A stretch of DNA of 6,897 nt. It comes from Chitinivibrionales bacterium. Lineage in GTDB: Bacteria; Fibrobacterota; Chitinivibrionia; Chitinivibrionales; WJKA01. Below, piece after piece: positions 1 through 6,100 of the stretch (within the stretch, counting starts at the first letter, position 1; each line of letters begins with the position of its first letter). A model generated the notes under the pieces. The model searched no databases. It was not told where the DNA came from and saw only the letters and a program-made list of their open reading frames with translations. The position numbers and the translations under genes are program-made. The DNA lies in contig WJKA01000140.1 in assembly GCA_014729375.1 (NCBI GenBank), forward strand, positions 1 to 6,897, in the 5' to 3' direction.

Positions 1-141
1 ATGGATGCCGAATATGCACTTGCAAAAGTGATAAGCCTGATGGGTACTGATGACCGGGCCATTAAAAAGGAGCGGGAAAAGGCACAGGAGCTCGATGAAG
101 AAATCCAGAAACTCCAGGAAGAGCTCCAGGATATTGAGTAG
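1..141 (+). CDS. 3' end of an upstream gene, unknown product (partial)
   Basis: An open frame runs from the first base to a TAG stop at 139-141, giving 46 visible residues. The window starts exactly on an in-frame ATG, but with no upstream sequence I cannot tell whether this is the true start or an internal Met; internal is more likely. The visible end begins with a short helix-like stretch (DAEYALAKVISLMG) that would suit the last helix of a TPR-type protein. It then becomes highly charged, with Glu/Lys/Gln and Leu/Ile spaced as in a coiled coil (EEIQKLQEELQDIE at the C-terminus). No catalytic motif or membrane segment is visible. It lies in the same direction as the TPR-motor genes, 172 nt upstream, so it may belong to the same functional cluster, but the gap makes a separate transcript possible. 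I do not recognise the family. Confidence 0.6.
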   Translation: MDAEYALAKVISLMGTDDRAIKKEREKAQELDEEIQKLQEELQDIE

Positions 142-172
142 TTGGAAAGGCGAATTTCAAAAAAGTATTAAA

Positions 173-216
173 TTTACACACAAAGTTGTTTGCTGATACA
201 AATATCATAATATATT
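173..216 (+). promoter_or_regulatory. possible promoter region upstream of the TPR gene
   Basis: This is the most AT-rich part of the 142-313 gap. Two sigma-70-like pairings can be read: TTTACA (173-178) with TACAAA (197-202), spacer 18; and TTGTTT (186-191) with TAATAT (208-213), spacer 16. Neither matches the consensus well, and AT-rich DNA yields such pairs by chance. The location is sensible because the gap is the largest in the window and precedes a run of five co-directional genes. The second pairing would start transcription near 219-222, at the left arm of the inverted repeat that follows. Confidence 0.25.
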
Positions 217-284
217 TTCGCTTAGGGCCTTTTAGACGTGCAAGGCAGCAAGTATTGTTTAGGCCGGAAAAAAGATTAAGCGAA
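217..284 (+). repeat. nested inverted repeat in the leader of the TPR gene
   Basis: A perfect 8-bp inverted repeat, TTCGCTTA (217-224) and TAAGCGAA (277-284), encloses a second one, GGCCT (226-230) and AGGCC (261-265). Further in, AGAC (234-237) can pair with GTTT (257-260) if a G-U pair is allowed. As RNA this would be a long imperfect hairpin with an asymmetric internal loop (266-276), ending 14 nt before the GGGGGA ribosome binding site at 299-304. No T-run follows the right arm, so it does not look like an intrinsic terminator. It could be a structured 5' leader controlling translation, a binding site, or coincidence. It does not match a riboswitch class I know. Confidence 0.4.
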
Positions 285-313
285 TAAATAATAATTCTGG
301 GGGATAACAAACC

Positions 314-3300
314 ATGTGTTTCAAACAAAAAAGTCCTGCAGTTGTCGTTGTTCTTATTACCAGCATTACTTTAGCGCTTATAATGCCGGTTTCTGTCCAT
401 GCGGATAAGGATGCAGAGAGAAAGAAGCGGGAGCTTCAGGAGAAGCTTCGACGGCTTCAGCAGAAAAAACTCAAAATGCAGAAAAAGAAAACGGTCGACA
501 AAGGGATTGACCAGGGAAGTCTTTCAAAAAATATTACACAATTTGAGGGCTTGCTGGCAAAACAGTGCAGCGATCGCAAGAGTGAACGGTGTGCAGATAT
601 CATGTTCGAACTGGCGACAATGTATTATAACCGGGCACGAGACCGGTATATTAAAAAGAGAAATAAGTATGAGAAAGCTATGAGCCGCTGGGAAAGCGGT
701 GGTGAGACAGGTAAAATGCCGGTTAATCCGGTCCCTGATTATTCCGAATCCCTGGAAATGTATCGAAGACTTGTTGCGGAATATCCGGAATTCAAAAAGA
801 CCGATGAGGCAAACTATCAGATTGGAAATATTCTTTTGCTGGCAGGAGAACTTGATGAATCTGAGAAGCATTTCAGAAAAATTGTAGAAAATACTCCCAA
901 CAGTGTGCGGGCATCGGCAGCCTGGTTCCGCCTTGGAGATTTTGCCTATATGAACCAGCATAATTCAAAGGCACTGAAATGCTTTGAAAAAGTCAAAAAA
1001 GAGGAAGTCAACATCGAAGTCTGGGAAATGACCCATTACCGGAAAGCCGAATTATACTACAATATGGCGGCTTTTGATAAAGCGGTAAACCTCTTTTTTG
1101 AATATGTGGAAAAGTGCGATGCCGGTGAGTATGTAAAACAGGAATTCCGGGATGAAGCGCTGGAATTCATGGCGATATCTTTTTCCGATATGCCCCAGGG
1201 TGCTACAGAGGCAATCAAGTTTTTCAAAAAGGTCGGCCACCGGCCCTATGAGGATTACATTATTTATACGATCGGCATGAAAAACAGGGACCATGGCCAG
1301 TTTGATGATGCTATTGTTGCGCTGGAGACCGCGCTGAAAAACTACCCATATTATAAGGATGCGCCTATTGCTCAGCACAAACTGATCGAATGCTATGTGG
1401 TGAAAAAGAAACATGACCGGGCCAACAAGGAACGGGAAAAACTTGTTGATTATTATCAGCCCGGAAGTGAGTGGTATTCCAAAAATTCAAACGAGAAGGC
1501 CATTATTGACATGGCCCGGGGCCACGTGAAAAAGGCTCTGGCAAATATCTGCCTGTATTATCATGCAGAAGCTCAGCAGAAAAAAGACAAGTCGATGTAT
1601 GAAAAGGCCCTTGTAAGGTATGAGGAGTTTTTTAAGAAGTTTCCCGATGACAAATGGAAAGTATATGAGTTTAAATATAATTGCGCCGAAGTTTACAATG
1701 ACCTTCAGCAATACGGCAAGGCTGTAGAATATTACTGGTATGTTGCCATGGAGGACCTGGACACGTACCCGGAGTATCGTATCGATGTAGACAGTTTGCT
1801 GTATGATGATCCCAAAGAATATGAGAAAGCCAGAAAAGAAGCGGAAACCGGCGGCGCGAAAGCTATTTCCCAGGCAGACGCCGGTTACAATGCCATTGCA
1901 GCACTTGACAAGATGCGGAAAAAGAAGATTGCCAGGGACGGGCTTGATGATAAGCAGGCGTATGCAATGCCCGAAACACAGAAGATGCTGAAATATATAA
2001 CTGAGTACCAGAAGCGATTTCCGGAAAGTACCAATGCCGCTGAAGTGGCATATCTTGGAGGAAATATTCATTATATGGCCAAGGCCTATGATAAGGCAAT
2101 ATCCGATTTTAAATTTATTATCGACACCTATTCCAAATCGAAATATTCCACTAAATCATTTCGGATGCTTGCCAAGAGCTATGCCAGTTCGGGAGAGCAT
2201 GATATGGCATTGCAGAAGTACAAGGAGCTTTTGTCGCGGACCGATCCGAAAACAAAGGAATATCAGGAGGTTGTTGATCTGGGTGCGGCTACCATCTATC
2301 AGAAAGCTGAAGAGATGAAAAAAGCGGGCAATTATATGGGCGCTGCTGATGTTTTCAAGTCGATTCTCAGCGAGTTTCCAAAAAGTAAAATTGCCGACCG
2401 GGGATGGTTTGAAGCGGGTGTGTGTTTTGAAGAGGCGGAAAGCTATGAACTGGCGGCCGGTACTTTTGAAGAGTTACCGGTAAAATTCTCCAAATCAACG
2501 CTTCGGGAAAAATCATTTGTTCGCGCTGCGGATAATTATAAAAAGATGGAGAAGTGGGAGTTGGCGGCAAATGTCTACTCCAAAGCTGCGTCAACTATTA
2601 CCAAGGCCGAGTTTGCCATTCCCACTCTGGCAAGTGCATCGGAATGCTACGAAAAGATTGAGAATTATGACATGGCCGGAAAAATGTATGAAGTTGTGTT
2701 TGAACGGTATGCCGATAATCCCAAAACACCGCAGGCACTGTATAAGGCCGGTTTGATTCTTGAAAAAGGAGAACTATACGACAGGGCAATCAGGGCATAT
2801 TCGATATTGGCTGAAAAATTCCCGAAATCCGAATTTACTGAAGATGCGAGTTTTTCAATCGGATTATGCTTTGAAAAGAGCGGCAATGATGCTGAAGCTG
2901 CGGAGGCATTTGCGGATTTTGCGAAAAAATTTGCAAATAAGAGCAAGCAGGTTGAAGCGCTTACCAAAGCCGGCGATTCGTATTATAAATTGAAAGAATA
3001 CAAAGATGCTGAAAACAGTTATCTCAGTGCGACGGCTTTGTACGATAAATTCAAGGGCAAGGCCGACTTCTCAGTCGCAAGCATTGCCCGCGCATACTAC
3101 CGTCTCGGAGATATTTATTCGAAGGAGTTTGCTGCAATCAAGTTGACCGGATCGCGGGAACGTGATGTTCGCAAAGCAATCAAAGAAAAAACAAAAGCGC
3201 TGGAAAAGGCGCTCAAGCCTTACGCAAGTGCCGTTGAAACCGGTGTAGAGGAATGGGTTCTTCGATCGACATATCAGATTGGGGAGCGATTTGTAGAATT

Positions 3301-3955
3301 CGCTGAAGCTGAACGGAATCAGAAAATATTTGCGCGGCGTGAAGATCAGAAAATTGCTGCCCGCATTAAAATTATCATGAAACTTGAAAAATATTATATT
3401 AAAGCTGCCGAAAAATTTCAGTGGAATATCGAAAAAGCTCACGAACAGAACCTGGCGGGGCCCTATGTTGATTCGTCAATTACAAAGTTTATGGAGATGG
3501 GCTATCGACGGGGGCGTTTGTTTGAAGAGGTCGGAGAATTGTTCGCAAATTCTCCCATTCCGCGGGGGCTGTCAAAAGAAGAAGAACGCGCCTACAAAGA
3601 GCTTCTGGAGGAAAAAAGGCTTGAGGCAATGGATGCAGCGCTGCCCAAGTATATAGAAGCAATGGAATTAGCTGCACAATTGGGAATCGCAAAAAACCAG
3701 TATATCGACAGTACCAGGGCACGGATACGGGAAATCGACCCGCGGTCGGAATGGCTCACAAAAGAAATCCAGGAATGGAAACCGGAACCCGAGTCGGAAA
3801 CGCCACAGCCAGGGGAACAGGATATAAGCCGGAAAGAACCGGAAGATGAAAAAGATCTCGCAAGTATCGACAATAAAGATGATGCAACCCGGCAACCGGA
3901 GAATGAGCCGGATACTAAAAGAAAAAGAAGAAGAAAGAAAAGAAAACGGCGATAA
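314..3955 (+). CDS. large exported tetratricopeptide-repeat (TPR) protein with polybasic C-terminus
   Basis: This 1213-residue protein is probably a periplasmic scaffold. Its ATG follows GGGGGA (299-304) by 9 nt and opens a Sec signal peptide: short basic start, hydrophobic core at about 8-27, likely cleavage after VHA (residue 30). There is no lipobox. Residues 31-60 are a Lys/Arg/Gln-rich coiled-coil-like segment. From about 140 to 930 the chain is mostly TPR/TPR_6-type helical repeats, clear at about 164-196, 201-232, 315-345, 453-480, 574-608, 612-645, 694-727, 805-838 and 842-876. Residues 950-1145 are helical but not obviously TPR. They include PIPRGLSKEEERAY (1081-1094) and following helices, resembling the C-terminal module I recall from big TPR proteins of deltaproteobacterial motility clusters. 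The end is an acidic Pro/Glu linker and a tail of 12 Lys/Arg residues (1202-1213). Large TPR proteins (AgmK/GltI, AgmU/GltD, AglT/GltE) accompany AgmX/PglI proteins and the AglRQS motor in Myxococcus; orthology here is not shown. Confidence 0.93.
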   Translation: MCFKQKSPAVVVVLITSITLALIMPVSVHADKDAERKKRELQEKLRRLQQKKLKMQKKKTVDKGIDQGSLSKNITQFEGLLAKQCSDRKSERCADIMFELATMYYNRARDRYIKKRNKYEKAMSRWESGGETGKMPVNPVPDYSESLEMYRRLVAEYPEFKKTDEANYQIGNILLLAGELDESEKHFRKIVENTPNSVRASAAWFRLGDFAYMNQHNSKALKCFEKVKKEEVNIEVWEMTHYRKAELYYNMAAFDKAVNLFFEYVEKCDAGEYVKQEFRDEALEFMAISFSDMPQGATEAIKFFKKVGHRPYEDYIIYTIGMKNRDHGQFDDAIVALETALKNYPYYKDAPIAQHKLIECYVVKKKHDRANKEREKLVDYYQPGSEWYSKNSNEKAIIDMARGHVKKALANICLYYHAEAQQKKDKSMYEKALVRYEEFFKKFPDDKWKVYEFKYNCAEVYNDLQQYGKAVEYYWYVAMEDLDTYPEYRIDVDSLLYDDPKEYEKARKEAETGGAKAISQADAGYNAIAALDKMRKKKIARDGLDDKQAYAMPETQKMLKYITEYQKRFPESTNAAEVAYLGGNIHYMAKAYDKAISDFKFIIDTYSKSKYSTKSFRMLAKSYASSGEHDMALQKYKELLSRTDPKTKEYQEVVDLGAATIYQKAEEMKKAGNYMGAADVFKSILSEFPKSKIADRGWFEAGVCFEEAESYELAAGTFEELPVKFSKSTLREKSFVRAADNYKKMEKWELAANVYSKAASTITKAEFAIPTLASASECYEKIENYDMAGKMYEVVFERYADNPKTPQALYKAGLILEKGELYDRAIRAYSILAEKFPKSEFTEDASFSIGLCFEKSGNDAEAAEAFADFAKKFANKSKQVEALTKAGDSYYKLKEYKDAENSYLSATALYDKFKGKADFSVASIARAYYRLGDIYSKEFAAIKLTGSRERDVRKAIKEKTKALEKALKPYASAVETGVEEWVLRSTYQIGERFVEFAEAERNQKIFARREDQKIAARIKIIMKLEKYYIKAAEKFQWNIEKAHEQNLAGPYVDSSITKFMEMGYRRGRLFEEVGELFANSPIPRGLSKEEERAYKELLEEKRLEAMDAALPKYIEAMELAAQLGIAKNQYIDSTRARIREIDPRSEWLTKEIQEWKPEPESETPQPGEQDISRKEPEDEKDLASIDNKDDATRQPENEPDTKRKRRRKKRKRR

Positions 3956-4078
3956 ACCAATCCAGATTATCTGTAAAGGATTAGAAAGGAGAGGCAATTT
4001 CATCGAGGAGCAATTTTTTATTATACGAAATGTAACAAATTCACCAATTAAACCGTTTTATTCAGAAAGGAGTTGGTA
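3956..4078 (+). other. intergenic region between the TPR gene and the ExbB-like gene
   Basis: This 123-nt gap contains no convincing terminator: the best stem is AATCC (3959-3963) with GGATT (3978-3982), without a following T-run. The nine-base ribosome-binding-type word AGAAAGGAG occurs twice, at 3983-3991 and 4064-4072. Only the second is followed by a start codon at normal spacing. The AT-rich stretch around 4011-4026 could hold a weak internal promoter, but no good -35 box is visible. Read-through from the TPR gene is the simplest view. Confidence 0.5.
4064..4072 (+). promoter_or_regulatory. ribosome binding site setting the ExbB-like start at 4079
   Basis: AGAAAGGAG ends 6 nt before ATG at 4079-4081, the ideal spacing. 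A TTG at 4073 is in the same frame two codons earlier but sits directly against the ribosome binding site, so ATG 4079 is the better start. Confidence 0.8.
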
Positions 4079-4705
4079 ATGCAGCTTCTCAATTTCATCA
4101 TAAGTGGTTTTAAAACTTCGGGTTCACTTGTTATGTGGGTAATTCTTCTTGTCGCTTTTGCTATTATTGCACTGGTGATAGAAAGAGCATGGTACCTGTT
4201 TCTTAAATGCGGCACAGGAAGTGCTACATTCATGTCGGGGATTGCCAAATATCTCAAAGCGGGCGATTATGAAAAAGCAATCAAGTACGCCACATCAGTG
4301 AAAACCCCGCTTGCAAAGGGAATTACCACTATTTTGGAAAATCGTGGCAAAAGCCAGAAAGCTGTGCAGAAAGCGCTTGATGAAGTCTTTTTGACTGAGA
4401 CACCAAAGATTACACGGTTCATTCCGATGCTTAACACTCTTGCAAACCTGGCAACGCTTCTCGGACTGACCGGTACAATTTACGGACTGATGGTTGCTTT
4501 TGATGCTGTAGCTAATGTTCCGGCCGCGCAGAGGGCACAAGCTCTTGCAACCGGTATATCCATTGCTATGTCAACAACACTGTTCGGGCTTCTCGTTGCC
4601 GTACCGACTATTTTTGCGCATGGAATTATCAGTGCAAAATCGGACAGAGTCGTAGAAGAACTCGACGAAAAGACAGCAAAACTGATCAATCTTATTGAGG
4701 AATAA
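4079..4705 (+). CDS. MotA/TolQ/ExbB-family proton channel protein
   Basis: This 208-residue inner-membrane motor subunit has the family layout: TM1 at about 16-42, a cytoplasmic helical domain at about 45-112, TM2 at about 118-144, TM3 at about 158-184 and a short charged C-terminal tail. TM2 contains LLGLTGTIYGLM (127-138), matching the LLGLxGTVWGIM signature; Thr133 aligns with E. coli ExbB Thr148. TM3 contains GISIAMSTTLFGLLVAVP (159-176), aligning without gaps to the ExbB TM3 motif; Thr167 matches ExbB Thr181. The position of ExbB Glu176 is Ile162 here. In the known family five such subunits form the pore around an ExbD/TolR dimer and use proton flow to drive TonB, TolA or, for AglR in Myxococcus, gliding complexes. 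Two ExbD-like genes follow immediately, so a complete motor is encoded here. No TonB-dependent receptor, TolA or Pal is visible, so neither iron uptake nor Tol-Pal is supported. Confidence 0.95.
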   Translation: MQLLNFIISGFKTSGSLVMWVILLVAFAIIALVIERAWYLFLKCGTGSATFMSGIAKYLKAGDYEKAIKYATSVKTPLAKGITTILENRGKSQKAVQKALDEVFLTETPKITRFIPMLNTLANLATLLGLTGTIYGLMVAFDAVANVPAAQRAQALATGISIAMSTTLFGLLVAVPTIFAHGIISAKSDRVVEELDEKTAKLINLIEE

Positions 4706-4741
4706 TCGTTACTACGGACATGATAGAAAAGGATGTAGCCT

Positions 4742-5536
4742 ATGGCCATCAAAGCTGAAAAGCAAGCCGACAAGACTGAAGATGTAAATCTGCAGCCGTT
4801 CATGTGCCTGATGGTTGTTCTTGTTCCGATTCTGCTTCTCCAGGCGGAATTTGCAAAAATATCAATTATTGATATTAATCTGCCTCAGGGCCGCGGGTCT
4901 CAAACTCAGAAAACGGTGAAAAAGAGAAAGCAGGAAGAAGAGAATAAGCTTCTTTTGACGGCGATTATTACCGATTCGGTGCTGACTCTTGGTGCAAAGG
5001 GAGGTTTTTTGCCCTCGCTTTTTTATCAGGAATATCATAAATATATTACCAAGGATGACGGTACGGAGTTGACGGTCAAATATGATCCTTCCGATCCTGA
5101 AGCGCCGAAGCATCCTAAAACAGGGCGTCCGCTGGAGATTTACGAGCGGTATGATATTTTCCTGTATGCGTGTGATGAGACATATCAGAATCTCAAGAAA
5201 ACTCTCTATACGCAGTATGGAGAAATGCTCACCGATCTTGACGGCCTGCCGGTGGATCAGGTACAGCCGGGAGATTCCGTATATGCGCTCAGTACACCGC
5301 GGCGCCTGATTATTGTCAGCAATCCTTCAGAATATGAACTGAGACCGATGTCGGTGTATGATCAACTCAGAAATCGCCTGACAAAAGTCAAGGAGCGGTT
5401 CAAGGATGCCGACGATGCCGAGGACATCATTATTGCTGCAGAAAACCAGGTACTGTATGATAAAATTGTACAGATCATGGATGCTGCGCGGGAAGCTGAG
5501 TTTCCCAATATTTCTATTGCCAAATTGAGAGCATGA
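4742..5536 (+). CDS. ExbD/TolR-like protein lacking the transmembrane Asp, with extended periplasmic domain
   Basis: This 264-residue protein has the ExbD/TolR layout: a cytoplasmic N-terminus, one TM (about 17-35) and a periplasmic domain. GAAAAGGA (4726-4733) precedes the ATG by 8 nt. The N-terminal signature VNLQPFMCLMVVLVPILL (15-32) aligns with the family pattern in which N-x-T-P-L-V-D-V leads into the TM. The proton-carrying Asp (E. coli ExbD Asp25, TolR Asp23) is replaced by Cys22 (codon TGC, 4805-4807), and the TM holds no other acidic residue before Glu36 at its far end. The domain end is well preserved: IIAAENQVLYDKIVQIMD (229-246), then AREAEFPNISIAKL. At 264 residues it is well above the roughly 140 of ExbD/TolR. 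The extra length lies at about 85-200, including an Asp/Pro-rich stretch (111-130), and is intact, so this is not a decayed gene. It starts 36 nt after the ExbB-like gene. It may be a structural or regulatory partner of the next gene's product. Confidence 0.9.
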   Translation: MAIKAEKQADKTEDVNLQPFMCLMVVLVPILLLQAEFAKISIIDINLPQGRGSQTQKTVKKRKQEEENKLLLTAIITDSVLTLGAKGGFLPSLFYQEYHKYITKDDGTELTVKYDPSDPEAPKHPKTGRPLEIYERYDIFLYACDETYQNLKKTLYTQYGEMLTDLDGLPVDQVQPGDSVYALSTPRRLIIVSNPSEYELRPMSVYDQLRNRLTKVKERFKDADDAEDIIIAAENQVLYDKIVQIMDAAREAEFPNISIAKLRA

Positions 5537-5541
5537 CGGTT

Positions 5542-5558
5542 TCCGGCGCGAAGCCGGA
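5542..5558 (+). repeat. small intercistronic hairpin
   Basis: TCCGGC (5542-5547) and GCCGGA (5553-5558) form a perfect 6-bp GC-rich stem with a 5-nt GCGAA loop, starting 5 nt after the stop codon of the first ExbD-like gene. No T-run follows, so it is not a standard terminator. It could slow mRNA decay or tune expression between the two ExbD genes. Confidence 0.45.
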
Positions 5559-5594
5559 TAAATCGGATGTATTGCAAAAACCAGAGAGGTTCCT

Positions 5595-6098
5595 ATGGCC
5601 AAAGAGCGAGGAAGAGGTAAAAAGCTATCCAAAAAAGCGGGATTGCAAATTACATCCATGATGGATATGTTTACAATCCTTGTGGTTTTCCTTTTGAAAC
5701 AATTTGCTGCTGAGGGTGCTCTTCTCACCAATGCAGATAACCTTGTCTTGCCGAACTCGGTTTCAAAAAAGAGGCCGAAGGAGGTAAATCTTCAGATAGC
5801 GGTAACAAATGACATGGTACTTGTCGATAATGTCCCGACAGTACCCACAGAAGATATCAAGAACATTCCTCTTGATAATCCTAATCCGGTAGATCCCAAG
5901 CTTGAAGAGGCGCTAAAAGGGCATTATGCTTCTGAAGAAGAAATGGTTCGGCTGGGTGCATTGAACAAAGTTGAGGGCAAGATAGTTATTCAGGTTGACA
6001 AAAACATTGAATTTGATGTGCTCTACAAAGTAATGAACACATGCGGCAAGGTTGGGTATAATAAAATGAACTTTGCAGTAATGGAAAGGGAAGGCTAG
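5595..6098 (+). CDS. ExbD/TolR-family biopolymer transport protein (Asp-containing)
   Basis: This 167-residue protein starts at an ATG 5 nt after AGAGAGG (5583-5589). Residues 1-16 are strongly basic, as expected for a cytoplasmic N-terminus. The TM (about 19-37) contains ITSMMDMFTILVVFLL (19-34), with the family's proton-carrying Asp as Asp24 (codon GAT, 5664-5666). Unusually, Lys35 ends the hydrophobic run. The SMMDM-type motif and the FLLK ending resemble ExbD-like proteins I recall from Agl-type motor clusters more than classical ExbD. The periplasmic part ends in the conserved ExbD fold (VIQVDKNIEFDVLYKVMNTC, 131-150, then GYNKMNFAVM). It lies 58 nt after the first ExbD-like gene and 2 nt before the AgmX/PglI-like gene, so the three are almost certainly co-transcribed. 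It is expected to be the proton-coupled ExbD subunit of the motor. Confidence 0.95.
   Translation: MAKERGRGKKLSKKAGLQITSMMDMFTILVVFLLKQFAAEGALLTNADNLVLPNSVSKKRPKEVNLQIAVTNDMVLVDNVPTVPTEDIKNIPLDNPNPVDPKLEEALKGHYASEEEMVRLGALNKVEGKIVIQVDKNIEFDVLYKVMNTCGKVGYNKMNFAVMEREG
6085..6094 (+). promoter_or_regulatory. ribosome binding site supporting the GTG start at 6101
   Basis: AAAGGGAAGG lies inside the last codons of the second ExbD-like gene and ends 6 nt before GTG (6101-6103). It decides for this non-ATG start. The next in-frame ATG, around residue 39, would remove half of the N-terminal domain. Confidence 0.7.
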
Positions 6099-6100
6099 CC

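Noticed and set aside
62..328. Antisense open frame of 88 codons covering the intergenic region before the TPR gene
   Set aside because: No domain or clear ribosome binding site; it overlaps the ends of two sense genes and has the composition of translated AT-rich non-coding DNA.
1487..2071. Antisense open frame of 194 codons inside the TPR gene with hydrophobic stretches
   Set aside because: The hydrophobicity comes from reversing Lys/Glu codons into Leu/Phe/Ile. The sense frame is continuous and clearly TPR-coding here.
3959..3982. Possible terminator after the TPR gene (AATCC/GGATT stem)
   Set aside because: A 5-bp stem with a 14-nt loop and no T-run is too weak for an intrinsic terminator.
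4073..4078. TTG start two codons upstream of the ATG of the ExbB-like gene
   Set aside because: TTG 4073 directly abuts the ribosome binding site AGAAAGGAG; ATG 4079 has proper spacing and gives a normal family N-terminus.
4742..5536. First ExbD-like gene as a pseudogene because of the missing Asp
   Set aside because: The frame is intact, the ribosome binding site is good, and the C-terminal ExbD fold residues are well preserved, so a functional specialised protein is more likely than decay.
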